Shown here: positions 44,846 through 59,370 of the stretch, in pieces
Layout of the letters: the number at the start of each line of letters is the position of its first letter
Numbering within the stretch: the first letter of the stretch is position 1
Position numbers and translations under genes: made by a program
The notes under the pieces: generated by a model
Told to the model about the DNA's origin: nothing
Databases searched by the model: none
Seen by the model: only the letters and a program-made list of their open reading frames with translations
Source: JAITWN01 sp050486285
GTDB lineage: Bacteria; Pseudomonadota; Gammaproteobacteria; SZUA-140
Assembly: GCA_050486285.1 (NCBI GenBank)
Contig: JBJHCZ010000006.1
Coordinates: 89,373 to 153,372, forward strand
DNA: 64,000 nucleotides
Direction: 5' to 3'

Positions 44846-46879
44846 TCAGGGCGCGCCGCTGTGCTCGAAGGCAGGCGGCAGGGCCAGCATGTCGTCGAAC
44901 GGCGGCAGCACCGGGGCCTCGTCGCGCGGCAGCATGAGCAGGCCCTTGTTGCGGACATCGATCTGCATCGCGCGGATGTAGTCGTACTTGCCGCCGGTCA
45001 GTTGCCGCAACAGGCCGTCCTCGCGCAGGATCGTCGGCTTCAGGAACACCATCAGATTGGTCTTGCCCTTGGTCGTCGCCTTCGAGCGGAACAGCCAGCC
45101 GAGCAGCGGGATGTCGCCGAGCAGCGGGATCTTCTGCTCGGTCTCCTGGAGGTCGTCGCGGATCAGGCCGCCGAGCACGACCATCTGGCCGTCATCGACG
45201 ATGATGCTGGTGCGGATCGAGCGCGTGTTGGTGATCAGGTCGACCGCGTCGGAGCGCGCGCTCAGGCTGTCGATCTTCTGCTCGATGTCGAGCTTGACCG
45301 CGTTGCCCTCGTTGATCTGCGGGCGCACCTTCAGCGTCAGGCCGACGTTCTGGCGCTGGATGGTCTGGAACGGATTGGCCGGCGAGGTCACGGTGCCGGC
45401 GGTCGTGAATGAGCCGGTCACGAACGGGACTTCCTCGCCGACGACGATCTCGGCCTCCTCGTTGTCGAGCGTCACCAGCGTCGGCGTCGACAGGATGTTG
45501 GTCGAGCCGTCGCTCTTCAGCGCGCGCACCAGCGCGCCGAAGTTGACGTTGTTCGAATCGAAGCGGCCGAGGCCGAGCGTCAGCCCGCTGCCGATGTTCG
45601 GGATCTGGTTGGTGATCACCGCGCCGGCGATCTCGGTGATGCTGCCGCCGCTGCCGGTCGTGAAATTCGAGAAGCCGATCGGACCGGTGCCGCCCGGCGT
45701 GCCGTCGACGATCCACTGCACGCCGAGTTCGGCATTGAAGCTCGACGACACCTCGGCGATGACGCCCTCGACCATGACCTGCGCGCGGCGCACGTCGAGC
45801 TGCTTGATGACGGCCTCGAGCGAACGCAGGATGTCCGGCGGCGCGGTGATGACCAGCGCGTTGGTGTTTTCGTCGGCCTGGATGTTGATCGGCAGCTTGC
45901 GCGCCGCCGCCGCGGCGCCCTCGGCCTGCTGCTGCTGTTCGATGCTGCCGCTGACGCCGGTCAGCACGCCGACCAGATCCTTGGCCTGGGCGTAGCGCAG
46001 ATAATAGACCGTGGTGTTGCCCTCGGTCTCGAGCGGGGTGTCGAGGTGCGAGATGATCGTGCGCAGGCGCAGCCGTCCCGAGGCGCCGCCGCCGACCAGC
46101 ACGCTGTTGGTGCGCTCGTCGGCGATCAGGATCGACGAGTCCTCGGCGTCGGCGCCGGCCGCGGCGCCGCGCGCGGCCTTGCGCTGCTGTTCCATCGCGT
46201 TGAGGATGCGCACGATCTCGGTGGCGGAGGCGTGGCGCAATGTCATCACCTCGATGTCGTCGGTCGCCTGGATGTCGATGCGGCGGATGATGTTCAGCAT
46301 GCGGGCGACGTTCGACGCGCGGTCGGAGATGATCAGGATATTGCCCGGCACGTAGGCGGCGAGATGTCCCTGCTGCGGCACCAGCGGCCGCAGGATCGGC
46401 ACCAGTTGCGACGCCGAGATATTGCGCAGTTCGATGACCCGGGTGACGACCTCGTCGCCCATGACCCGCGTGTCGTCATCGACGACCGGCACCGCGAGTT
46501 GTTTGGCGTTGGCGTCGGGGATGATCTTGATGATGTTGCCGCTGTCGATCGCCGAGAAGCCGTGGACGTCGAGCACCGACAGGAACACCTGGTAGACCTC
46601 GTCCTTGTTCATCGGCTTCGACGAGATGATCGTGATCTTGCCGCGGACCCGGGGGTCGACAATGAAGTTTTTTCCTGTAACCTCCGATACCGTACTGATG
46701 ACCGCGGCGATGTCGGCCTCCTTGAGGTTCAGGGTCACCGTGTCGGCCTGAACGGTCGGGGCGAACAGCAGCCACAAGGCGAGCGCGCAAGCGGGCAGTC
46801 GGCAACCCCCGGCCGGGTTGCCGCGGGGGTCTGTGCCATGTCGGGGAGTCGCGCCTAACTTGTCGTGGCTAAAGGACAT
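44846..46879 (-). CDS. gspD: Type II secretion outer-membrane secretin GspD
   Basis: This is the secretin channel of 677 residues. After a 20-residue extension comes a signal peptide (LPACALALWLLFAPTVQA). The N0-N3 domains follow (KNFIVDPRVRGKITI in N0; VIELRNISASQLVPILRPLV and later repeats). The secretin domain has VPFVTGSF and GLTLKVRPQINEGNAVKLDIEQ. It is the first gsp gene here and is divergent from glgP. No gspC precedes it, which is unusual for the common gspC-D order. Confidence 0.96.
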   Translation of the reverse strand: MSFSHDKLGATPRHGTDPRGNPAGGCRLPACALALWLLFAPTVQADTVTLNLKEADIAAVISTVSEVTGKNFIVDPRVRGKITIISSKPMNKDEVYQVFLSVLDVHGFSAIDSGNIIKIIPDANAKQLAVPVVDDDTRVMGDEVVTRVIELRNISASQLVPILRPLVPQQGHLAAYVPGNILIISDRASNVARMLNIIRRIDIQATDDIEVMTLRHASATEIVRILNAMEQQRKAARGAAAGADAEDSSILIADERTNSVLVGGGASGRLRLRTIISHLDTPLETEGNTTVYYLRYAQAKDLVGVLTGVSGSIEQQQQAEGAAAAARKLPINIQADENTNALVITAPPDILRSLEAVIKQLDVRRAQVMVEGVIAEVSSSFNAELGVQWIVDGTPGGTGPIGFSNFTTGSGGSITEIAGAVITNQIPNIGSGLTLGLGRFDSNNVNFGALVRALKSDGSTNILSTPTLVTLDNEEAEIVVGEEVPFVTGSFTTAGTVTSPANPFQTIQRQNVGLTLKVRPQINEGNAVKLDIEQKIDSLSARSDAVDLITNTRSIRTSIIVDDGQMVVLGGLIRDDLQETEQKIPLLGDIPLLGWLFRSKATTKGKTNLMVFLKPTILREDGLLRQLTGGKYDYIRAMQIDVRNKGLLMLPRDEAPVLPPFDDMLALPPAFEHSGAP

Positions 46880-46986
46880 ATTGACGCACGGACACCGTTT
46901 CGAGGGGGTGGAGGCTGATCATATACTTATGCATATTATCGGACAATCCCCGCCCGGCCGTAATTTCCCGAGGCCCTGAAAGCGCC
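46880..46986. promoter_or_regulatory. Divergent promoter region of gspD and glgP
   Basis: This 107-nt gap has an A/T-rich core (46919-46940, with TATTAT at 46934-46939) in an otherwise GC-rich setting. It is suited to promoters for both the secretion operon and the glgP-rsmG-par-atp string. Exact -35 boxes are not clear. Confidence 0.45.
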
Positions 46987-49478
<2,492 letters not shown>

Positions 49479-49482
<4 letters not shown>

Positions 49483-50156
49483 GCCGGGCGAAGCCTGACA
49501 ATCCGTTCGACGATGCCGCGCTGCGCCGCCACGGCGTCGGTCTGCTGACCGACGGCGTCGGCGAGCTCGGGCTCGCGCTCCCGGACGGGGCCGCCGCGCG
49601 CCTGATCGACTACCTCGCCCTCCTTTACAAATGGAATCAGGCCTACAACCTGACCGCAGTCCGTGACCCGGAGCAGATGGTCGTCCGTCTGCTGCTCGAC
49701 AGTCTGAGCGTGGTCCCTTACATTAAGGGGCCGCACGTCCTCGACGTCGGCAGCGGCCCCGGGCTTCCGGGCATCCCGCTCGCGATCGCGCAGCCCGGCC
49801 TGACCGTCGTGCTGCTGGACAGCCGCGGAAAGAAGACCCGCTTCCAGCGTCAGGCGATCGCCGAACTCGGCCTCGCCGGGGTCAGTGCCGAGCAGGCGCG
49901 GGTCGAGGATTACCGACCGGCGGCGCCGTTCGATACCGTGATCTCCCGCGCCTTCGGCGCGCTCGCGGAGATGGTCGCGGCGACGCGGTCGCTGTGCCGG
50001 CCCGACGGCGTGATGCTGGCAATGAAGGGCCGCTATCCGGAGACCGAGCTCGACGCGCTGCCTCCGGGCTGCCGCTTGCTTGCGATCGAGCAGCTCGCGG
50101 TGCCGGGCCTCGGCGCCGAACGCTGGCTGGTGCGGCTCGCGCCCGGCGCGGACTGA
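49479..50156 (+). CDS. rsmG: 16S rRNA 7-methylguanosine methyltransferase RsmG (GidB)
   Basis: RsmG methylates G527 of 16S rRNA using SAM. The 225-residue protein has the SAM-binding HVLDVGSGPGLPGIPLAIA and the N-terminal YLALLYKWNQAYNLTAVRDPEQMVVR typical of GidB. The only sensible start is TTG 49479, overlapping the glgP stop (TTGA), without a good ribosome site; translational coupling probably compensates. It usually sits next to mnmG, which is 32 kb away here. Confidence 0.94.
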
Positions 50157-50207
50157 GCGCGGGCGCCCGCGACACGACAAGCCCGCCGCAGCGCGGGGAC
50201 GGACACT

Positions 50208-50996
50208 ATGGCCAGGATCATCGCAGTCACCAATCAGAAAGGCGGCGTCGGCAAGACCACGACCAGCGTCAACCTGTCGGCCTGTCTCGCCGCGACGCGT
50301 CGGCGCGTGCTGCTGGTCGACCTCGACCCGCAGGGCAACGCGACGATGGGCAGCGGCGTCGACAAGGGCGCCCTCGAGGCGACCGGCTGCGAGTTGCTGC
50401 TCGGCGAGCGCGCGATCGACGAGGTCATCATCAGGGATCTCGCCGCCGGTTACGCGCTGGTCCCGGCGAACGCCGATATGACCGCCGCCGAGGTCGAGTT
50501 GATGACGCATGCCGAGAGCGAGCAGCGCCTGCGCCTCGCGCTGGCGCCGGTGCTCGATAAGTACGACTACATCATCATCGATTGCCCGCCGGCGCTGAAC
50601 ATGCTGACGCTGAACGCGCTGGTCGCGGCGCAGGGCGTCATCATCCCGATGCAGTGCGAGTACTATGCGCTCGAGGGCCTGACCGCGCTGCTCGACACCA
50701 TCGAGAAGATCCGCACGACACTGAACTTCGACCTGCGCATCGAGGGCCTGCTGCGCACGATGTACGACCCGCGCAACAATCTCGCCAACGATGTCTCCGC
50801 GCAACTGCTCGAACACTTCGGCGAGCAGGTGTTCAACACGATCATCCCGCGCAACGTCCGTCTCGCCGAGGCGCCGAGCCACGGGCTGCCGGCGATCATG
50901 TATGATAAGACCTCGCAGGGCGCACGCGCCTATCTCGCGCTGGCCGGCGAGATGCTGCGCAAGGACGTCCGCGAACAGGCGCCGGCGCCGGCCTGA
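50208..50996 (+). CDS. parA: Chromosome partitioning ATPase ParA (Soj)
   Basis: ParA binds DNA non-specifically and moves ParB-parS complexes. The 262-residue protein has the deviant Walker A NQKGGVGKTTTSVNLS, a Walker A' DLDPQGNATMG and IIIDCPPALNMLTLNAL. It is followed by parB in the normal chromosomal order between rsmG and the atp operon. Confidence 0.96.
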   Translation: MARIIAVTNQKGGVGKTTTSVNLSACLAATRRRVLLVDLDPQGNATMGSGVDKGALEATGCELLLGERAIDEVIIRDLAAGYALVPANADMTAAEVELMTHAESEQRLRLALAPVLDKYDYIIIDCPPALNMLTLNALVAAQGVIIPMQCEYYALEGLTALLDTIEKIRTTLNFDLRIEGLLRTMYDPRNNLANDVSAQLLEHFGEQVFNTIIPRNVRLAEAPSHGLPAIMYDKTSQGARAYLALAGEMLRKDVREQAPAPA

Positions 50997-51018
50997 GCAG
51001 GCATCACAGGAAGAGATC

Positions 51019-51960
51019 ATGAGCGTCAAGAGAAGGGGGCTGGGACGGGGGCTCGATGCGCTGCTCGGCGGCGGCGCGTCACGGCCGGCGCAGACACCGT
51101 CGGAGTCCGGACCGGTCGCAGGCGCGGCGACCGCTGCGCCGTCTCCCGTCACCGATGCCCGCCCCGGTGAAGGCCTGACCCGGCTGCCGGTGGACGTGAT
51201 GCAGCGCGGCCGTTACCAGCCGCGCAGCGACATGCGTCCCGAGACCCTCGAAGACCTCGCCGACTCGATCCGCGCCCAAGGCGTCGTGCAGCCGATCGTC
51301 GTGCGCCCGGTCGCGACGCCGCCCGGCGCGTCGCAGCGCTACGAGATCATCGCCGGCGAACGGCGCTGGCGGGCGGCGCAGATCGCCGGCCTGCACGAGG
51401 TGCCGGTCGTCGTCCGCGACGTCGATGACCGCGCCGCGATGGCGATGGCGCTGATCGAGAACATCCAGCGCGAGAATCTGAACCCGCTCGAGGAGGCCGC
51501 CGCGCTGCGGCGCCTGATCGACGAATTCGAGCTGACCCACGAAGAGGCCGCGACCGCGGTCGGTCGCTCGCGCGCGGCAGTGTCGAATCTGCTGCGCCTG
51601 TTCGACCTGAAAGACGACGTCAAGCAGTTGATAGAGCGGCGGGAAATCGAGATGGGCCATGCCCGCGCGCTGCTCGCGCTGAGCGGTCCGGCGCAGAGCC
51701 AGGCCGCGAAACTGGTCGCATCGAAGGGCCTGTCGGTCCGCGAGACCGAGCAGCTCGTCCGCCGTCTCGCCGCCGGTCCCTCGAAGAAGGGGCGCACGCC
51801 GCCGCGCGCCGACCCCGACGTGCAACGCCTCGAGCAAGACCTCGCCGGCCGCCTCGGCGCCAGCGTCAGCATCCAGTCGGACGCCAAAGGCAAGGGCCGG
51901 CTCGTCGTCCACTACAATTCCCTCGATGAGCTCGAGGGTATTCTGGCGCATATCAAGTAG
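51019..51960 (+). CDS. parB: Chromosome partitioning protein ParB (Spo0J)
   Basis: ParB is the CTP-dependent clamp that loads at parS sites. The 313-residue protein begins KRRGLGRGLDALLGGG and has the CTP-binding region YEIIAGERRWRAAQIAGL. The helix-turn-helix is LTHEEAATAVGRSRAAVSNLLRLF, with a C-terminal dimer domain after a flexible linker. The start is ATG 51019 with AGGAAGAG upstream; the longer frame into parA is spurious. No parS sequence was seen in the window. Confidence 0.96.
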   Translation: MSVKRRGLGRGLDALLGGGASRPAQTPSESGPVAGAATAAPSPVTDARPGEGLTRLPVDVMQRGRYQPRSDMRPETLEDLADSIRAQGVVQPIVVRPVATPPGASQRYEIIAGERRWRAAQIAGLHEVPVVVRDVDDRAAMAMALIENIQRENLNPLEEAAALRRLIDEFELTHEEAATAVGRSRAAVSNLLRLFDLKDDVKQLIERREIEMGHARALLALSGPAQSQAAKLVASKGLSVRETEQLVRRLAAGPSKKGRTPPRADPDVQRLEQDLAGRLGASVSIQSDAKGKGRLVVHYNSLDELEGILAHIK

Positions 51961-52033
51961 ACCCCCTCGGGCTTGCCGGTCCGGTAGCCCCAATGTATAC
52001 TCGCGCACTTAGTTTTGCCGGGGATTATCACCG

Positions 52034-52234
52034 ATGTATCAGTCCAGGGGCGGCGACCTCGTCCTTGTCGGGGCCGGTACGATCCTGACATCGATGATCG
52101 CGGCGGGCTTCCTGCTGGGCTACGCCGTCGACGTCTGGCTCGGGACCCTGCCCGTGTTCATGCTGGCATTCGGCGCGCTCGGCCTCGTGGGCGGTTGCAT
52201 CAGACTGCGCAAGCTGTTGATCGGGAACGGATGA
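52034..52234 (+). CDS. AtpZ-like small membrane protein at the head of the atp operon
   Basis: This 66-residue protein has two membrane helices (GTILTSMIAAGFLLGYAVDVWLG and VFMLAFGALGLVGGCIRLRKLL) joined by a very short loop, the AtpZ/F0F1-gene1 pattern. Such proteins assist F1Fo assembly or magnesium handling together with AtpI. It ends 1 nt before the next gene. Many gammaproteobacteria lack it; its presence besides AtpI is a lineage marker. Confidence 0.8.
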   Translation: MYQSRGGDLVLVGAGTILTSMIAAGFLLGYAVDVWLGTLPVFMLAFGALGLVGGCIRLRKLLIGNG

Positions 52235-52235
52235 C

Positions 52236-52622
52236 TTGACCGATTCGGCGTCCGTCCCGGAGGATCTGCGCGCCAGAACCCGCAGGTTGATCAGTTGGCA
52301 GATCGTCACGGGTCTGGTCGTCGGCGCGGGCTATTATCTGGGCCGCGGTCCGTGGGAGGCGGTGTCGGCGTTGTACGGCGGCGGGCTCAGCCTGCTGATG
52401 GCGTTGCTGCTCGGCCTGAGCGTCGCGTACGCGACGCGCGCCGCGGCGCAGGATCCCGGGCAGGGCCAGCTGATCCTGTATGGCGGCGCGGCCCTGCGCT
52501 TCGTGCTGGTGCTGGCGCTGTTCGCGATCGGCCTGGCGCTGATCGGTCTCGCGCCGATCCCGACGGTCGCGGGCTTTGCGGCCGTTCAACTGGTGTTCGT
52601 TGTGGCCGCCGGCAAGCGATGA
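52236..52622 (+). CDS. atpI: ATP synthase accessory protein AtpI
   Basis: The 128-residue protein has four membrane helices (for example IVTGLVVGAGYYLG and LYGGAALRFVLVLALFAIGLALIG) in the ATP_synt_I pattern. It helps assemble the c-ring in studied bacteria. The start is TTG 52236, the only possible initiation codon before the first helix, right after the atpZ stop. It comes just before atpB, the normal order. Confidence 0.88.
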   Translation: MTDSASVPEDLRARTRRLISWQIVTGLVVGAGYYLGRGPWEAVSALYGGGLSLLMALLLGLSVAYATRAAAQDPGQGQLILYGGAALRFVLVLALFAIGLALIGLAPIPTVAGFAAVQLVFVVAAGKR

Positions 52623-52659
52623 ACCGGCGACAAGTATAAAAATTACGGAGCAGCCGAAG

Positions 52660-53508
52660 TTGAGCGCACAAGAAGACGCTGCCGGCGGGTCGCCGACAGT
52701 CGAGTATATACAACATCACCTGACCAATTTCTGCGTCGGCAGCTGCGACCCGGTCACGCACAAGGGCGTCGGCTTCTGGGCGCTGCATATCGACACCGTC
52801 ATCGTCAGCCTGACGCTCGGCGCGATCATGATCTTCGCCGCATGGCGCGCCGGCCGCAACATGACGGTCAGCGCCCCGGCCGGCTTCCAGAACTTCGTCG
52901 AGATGATCGTCGAGTTCGTGCAGGGTCAGGTCAAGGATTCCTTCCCGACCAAAAACCCGCTGATCGCGCCGCTCGCGCTGACGATCTTCGTCTGGGTCTG
53001 GTTGATGAACTTCATGGACCTCGTGCCGGTCGACCTGCTGCCGTCGCTCGCGAAGCTCGCCGGCTTCGAATACTTCAAGTTCGTCCCGACCACCGATCTG
53101 AACACCACGATGGCGATCGCGCTCAGCGTGTTCGCGCTGGTCGTGTTCTACAACATCAAGGTCAAGGGCCTCGGCGGCTACCTGAAGATGTTCCTGTTCC
53201 ACCCGTTCGGCAAGTTCTTCATCCCGGTCAACATCGTCATGACCCTGATCGAGGAACTGGCCAAGCCGCTCAGCCTCGGACTGCGACTGTTCGGCAACAT
53301 CTTCGCCGGGGAACTCGTGTTCCTGCTGATCGCGCTGATCGGCGGCACGCTCGCGGTCGGCGCCGCCGCGCTGATCTGGCTGCCGCTGCAGGTCGTGCTC
53401 GACCTCGGCTGGCTGATTTTCCACCTGCTGATCATCACGCTGCAGGCCTTCATCTTCATGGTGCTGACCATCGTCTATCTGGCGATGGCCCATATCGAGG
53501 ACCACTGA
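52660..53508 (+). CDS. atpB: ATP synthase Fo subunit a
   Basis: This is the membrane subunit that forms the proton half-channels next to the c-ring. The essential arginine is in KPLSLGLRLFGNIFAGE, with ITLQAFIFMVLTIVYLAMA at the C-terminus. The start is TTG 52660 with GGAG 9 nt upstream (282 residues); the longer frame lacks support. Five to six membrane helices are evident. Confidence 0.95.
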   Translation: MSAQEDAAGGSPTVEYIQHHLTNFCVGSCDPVTHKGVGFWALHIDTVIVSLTLGAIMIFAAWRAGRNMTVSAPAGFQNFVEMIVEFVQGQVKDSFPTKNPLIAPLALTIFVWVWLMNFMDLVPVDLLPSLAKLAGFEYFKFVPTTDLNTTMAIALSVFALVVFYNIKVKGLGGYLKMFLFHPFGKFFIPVNIVMTLIEELAKPLSLGLRLFGNIFAGELVFLLIALIGGTLAVGAAALIWLPLQVVLDLGWLIFHLLIITLQAFIFMVLTIVYLAMAHIEDH

Positions 53509-53562
53509 CGTCCCCGAACTACCGATTCGAATTCAAGACTTGTTATTAAAGGAGAAAATGCA

Positions 53563-53850
53563 ATGACACCGGATATGATCGCTCTCATCTACGCCTACAC
53601 CGCCGTCGGCGTCGGCGTGATCCTTGCTGCCGCCGGCCTCGGTTCGGCGATCGGCTGGGGTCTGATCTGCGCGAAGACGCTCGAGGGCATCGCCCGCCAG
53701 CCCGAGATGCGGCCGGCGCTGATGACCAATATGTTCATCTTCGCGGGTCTGATGGAATCGTTCCCGTTCATCATTCTGGCCTTCGCGATGTGGTTCCTGT
53801 TCGCCAATCCGTTCGTCGGAGCCCTGGGCAGCGCACTCGCCACGCTCTGA
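53563..53850 (+). CDS. atpE: ATP synthase Fo subunit c
   Basis: This is the 95-residue hairpin that makes the rotor ring. The loop ARQPE is conserved. The ion-binding residue is E65 (GLMESFPF), rather than the Asp of E. coli. Position 32, a Gln in sodium-type rings, is a tryptophan (IGWG), and S66 is followed by F67, so proton coupling is more likely. The N-terminal MTPDMIALIYAYTAVGVG and ANPFVG end are typical. Confidence 0.96.
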   Translation: MTPDMIALIYAYTAVGVGVILAAAGLGSAIGWGLICAKTLEGIARQPEMRPALMTNMFIFAGLMESFPFIILAFAMWFLFANPFVGALGSALATL

Positions 53851-53888
53851 TCGCCGCACGACCGGATTAGTCCAGGAGGAACGAGGCA

Positions 53889-54359
53889 ATGAATATCAAC
53901 GTTACCCTGTTCGCGCAGATCGCGGCCTTCGTGCTGATGGTCTGGTTCGTGAACAAGGTCCTGTGGGGCCCGTTCAGCAACCTGCTCGCCGAGCGCCAGA
54001 AGCGCATCGCCGACGGCCTTGCCGCCGCCGACAAGGGCAAGCACGAGCTCGAGCGCTCCGAGAAGCGCGCGAAGGAGATCCTGCAGGAGGCCAGAAGCGA
54101 GGCCGCGCAGATCCTCGCCGCGTCGGAGAAGCGCGCGAACGAGATGGTCGAGGAGGCCAAGACCGAGGCCCGTACGGAAGGCGAACGCCTGGTCACCGCC
54201 GCGAAGGCGGAGATCGAGCGCGAGACCAACCGCGCGCGCGAGCAGTTGCGCACCCAGGTCGCGTCGCTGGCCGCGGCCGGCGCCGGCAGGATCATCAAGC
54301 GCGAGATCGACCCGAAGGCCCACGACGAGCTGCTGAAGGATCTGGTCTCCCAGATCTGA
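53889..54359 (+). CDS. atpF: ATP synthase Fo subunit b
   Basis: This is the peripheral stalk subunit of 156 residues: one N-terminal membrane helix (LFAQIAAFVLMVWFVNKVLW), then a long charged coiled coil (RQKRIADGLAAADKGKHELE and onward). It lies between atpE and atpH with a GGAGG ribosome site. Confidence 0.96.
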   Translation: MNINVTLFAQIAAFVLMVWFVNKVLWGPFSNLLAERQKRIADGLAAADKGKHELERSEKRAKEILQEARSEAAQILAASEKRANEMVEEAKTEARTEGERLVTAAKAEIERETNRAREQLRTQVASLAAAGAGRIIKREIDPKAHDELLKDLVSQI

Positions 54360-54384
54360 ACCGCGGGATCCAAGGACACGACGC

Positions 54385-54921
54385 ATGGCTGAAACGATCA
54401 CGATCGCTCGACCCTACGCCCAGGCGGTATTCGACATTGCCGCGGACGCGAAGGCCTTCGGGCGCTGGTCCGAGGCACTGCAATTGCTGACGCTGGTCGT
54501 CAGCGATCCCGCGATGAACGCGCTGATCCGCAATCCGCGCGTGCCGCGCGAGCAGTACAGCGAGATCATCATCGACGTCTGCGGTAATGCCCTCGATGAA
54601 AACGCGCGCAACTTCGTCGGCGTGCTCGCCGCAAACCAGCGCCTCGAGATTCTGCCCGAGATCGCCGCGTTGTTCGAGGAATACCGCGCCGAGGCCGAGA
54701 AGATCGTGCAGGCCGATGTCGCCTCCGCGTTCCCGCTGTCGCCGGAACAGCAGGCGGCGATCGCCGAGTCACTGCAGCGCCGTCTCGGCCGCGAGGTCAC
54801 GCTCGAGTGCAGGATCGACGAATCACTGATCGGCGGCGCCGTCATTCGCGCCGGCGACCTCGTCATCGACGGCTCGGTGAGCGGTCAGATGGACAGGCTG
54901 GCAGCCGCGCTGTCCCGATAG
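54385..54921 (+). CDS. atpH: ATP synthase F1 subunit delta
   Basis: The 178-residue subunit caps F1 and binds the b stalk. It has RPYAQAVFDIAADAKAFGRW at the N-terminus and the OSCP signature IGGAVIRAGDLVIDGSVSGQMDRLA near the end. Position and length are normal. Confidence 0.96.
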   Translation: MAETITIARPYAQAVFDIAADAKAFGRWSEALQLLTLVVSDPAMNALIRNPRVPREQYSEIIIDVCGNALDENARNFVGVLAANQRLEILPEIAALFEEYRAEAEKIVQADVASAFPLSPEQQAAIAESLQRRLGREVTLECRIDESLIGGAVIRAGDLVIDGSVSGQMDRLAAALSR

Positions 54922-54947
54922 AATTCAACTATTAAGGGGATTTACCA

Positions 54948-56489
<1,542 letters not shown>

Positions 56490-56502
56490 GCGGAGTATAG
56501 CG

Positions 56503-57363
56503 ATGGCAGTCGGCAAGGAAATCCGCGTCAAGATCAAGAGTATCAAGAATACTCAGAAGATCACGCGTGCGATGGAGATGGTCGCCGCGAGCAAGATGCG
56601 CAAGGCGCAGGATCGCATGGCGAAGGCGCGCCCGTACGCCGAGAAGATGCGTAACGTGGTTGCGCACCTTGCCCACGCCCATCCCGAATACAAGCATCCG
56701 TACATGCAGGAGCGCGACGGCAAGGACGTCGGCATCATCGTCATCTCGTCCGATCGCGGACTATGCGGCGGCCTCAACGGCAACATGTTCCGCATGGTCG
56801 TCAGCCAGATGAAGAAGTGGCATGACGGCGGGGCGAAGATCGAGCTGTGTACGATCGGCACCAAGGCCACCAACTTTTTCTCCCGACTCGGCGGCAACAT
56901 CGTGTCGCAGACCGGCCACCTCGGTGACGCGCCGCAGATCGCCGACCTGATCGGCACGATCAAGGTCATGCTCGACAGCTACAACGAAGGCCGCATCTCG
57001 CGCCTTTATCTGGTCTACAACGATTTCGTCAATACCATGACCCAGCGCGGCAAGCTGGAGCAGTTGCTGCCGATCGTGCCGAGCGAGGACGAACAGCTCA
57101 AGCATCACTGGGACTATCTCTACGAGCCCGAAGCGAAGGACGTACTCGACCAGCTCCTGACCCGCTACATCGAGTCGCTGGTCTACCAGGGCGTCGTCGA
57201 AAACCTCGCCTGCGAGCAGGCGGCGCGCATGGTCGCGATGAAGGCCGCGTCGGACAACGCCGGCAATCTGATCGACGACCTCCAGCTCGTATACAACAAG
57301 GCGCGGCAGGCGGCGATCACCCAGGAGATCGCGGAAATCGTCGGCGGCGCGGCAGCGGTTTAG
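56503..57363 (+). CDS. atpG: ATP synthase F1 subunit gamma
   Basis: This is the central rotor shaft of 286 residues. It begins KEIRVKIKSIKNTQKITRAMEMVAASKM and ends with MVAMKAASDNAGNLIDDL and NKARQAAITQEIAEIVGGA, both family signatures forming the coiled-coil axle. Confidence 0.97.
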   Translation: MAVGKEIRVKIKSIKNTQKITRAMEMVAASKMRKAQDRMAKARPYAEKMRNVVAHLAHAHPEYKHPYMQERDGKDVGIIVISSDRGLCGGLNGNMFRMVVSQMKKWHDGGAKIELCTIGTKATNFFSRLGGNIVSQTGHLGDAPQIADLIGTIKVMLDSYNEGRISRLYLVYNDFVNTMTQRGKLEQLLPIVPSEDEQLKHHWDYLYEPEAKDVLDQLLTRYIESLVYQGVVENLACEQAARMVAMKAASDNAGNLIDDLQLVYNKARQAAITQEIAEIVGGAAAV

Positions 57364-57385
57364 AAATCTTCAGAAGGAAACGGCA

Positions 57386-58780
<1,395 letters not shown>

Positions 58781-58804
58781 GCGCGGCAACAGGGAATCCG
58801 GGTT

Positions 58805-59230
58805 ATGGCCATGACCATGCACGTCGACATCGTCAGCGCGGAAGAGGAGATTTTCTCCGGCCCCGCCGAGATGCTGTTCGCCTCCGGGGTGATGGGCGAA
58901 CTCGGCATCCTGCCGCGCCACGCCCCGCTCTTGACCCAGCTCAAACCCGGCGAGATCCGCATCAAGGTGCCGGGCGGCGAGGAGCAGTTCTACTACGTCT
59001 CCGGCGGCATGCTCGAGATCCAGCCCCATGTCGTCACCGTGCTCGCCGACACCGCGGTGCGCGCCAAGGATCTCGACGAGGCCGCCGCGATCCAGGCCAA
59101 GGAACGCGCCGAGCAGGCACTGAAGGACAAGACCGCCGGCTTCGAATACGCCAAGGCCCAGGCCGAGCTCGCCGAGGCGATCGCCCAGCTCCAGGCCATC
59201 AAGAAACTCCGCGACAAGGCCGCGCGTTAA
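58805..59230 (+). CDS. atpC: ATP synthase F1 subunit epsilon
   Basis: The 141-residue subunit couples and inhibits F1. An N-terminal beta-sandwich (VSAEEEIFSGPAEMLFASGVMGELGILPRHAPLL) is followed by two C-terminal helices (EAAAIQAKERAEQAL and onward). The ATG at 58805 or 58811 could start it. It closes the operon and is followed by a hairpin repeat. Confidence 0.96.
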   Translation: MAMTMHVDIVSAEEEIFSGPAEMLFASGVMGELGILPRHAPLLTQLKPGEIRIKVPGGEEQFYYVSGGMLEIQPHVVTVLADTAVRAKDLDEAAAIQAKERAEQALKDKTAGFEYAKAQAELAEAIAQLQAIKKLRDKAAR

Positions 59231-59251
59231 ACCAGCGAGGCATTCCTGCCG

Positions 59252-59336
59252 ATCAAAAGGGTCAGATTCGTTTGATCCCGTAACTGTGCGGTTTCAGCGC
59301 GCGCATAGGCGATCAAACGAGTCTGACCCTTTTGAT
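59252..59336. repeat. GGGGTCAGA-family hairpin between atpC and glmU
   Basis: Left arm 59252-59277 and right arm 59311-59336 pair at 25 of 26 positions around a 33-nt loop. The outer sequence is AAAAGGGTCAGA and the inner stem TCGTTTGATC, the same inner stem as at 10551-10625. It lies 21 nt after the atp operon and may end its transcript. Confidence 0.85.
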
Positions 59337-59370
59337 TTCCCACCCGGTTTGGGCAAGAATGGCATGACGT

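Noticed and set aside
50208..52030. parS sites near parAB
   Set aside because: No copy of the TGTTTCACGTGAAACA consensus or close variant was noticed.
53563..53850. Sodium-dependent ATP synthase
   Set aside because: The Gln32 and Thr67 sodium ligands are replaced by Trp32 and Phe67.
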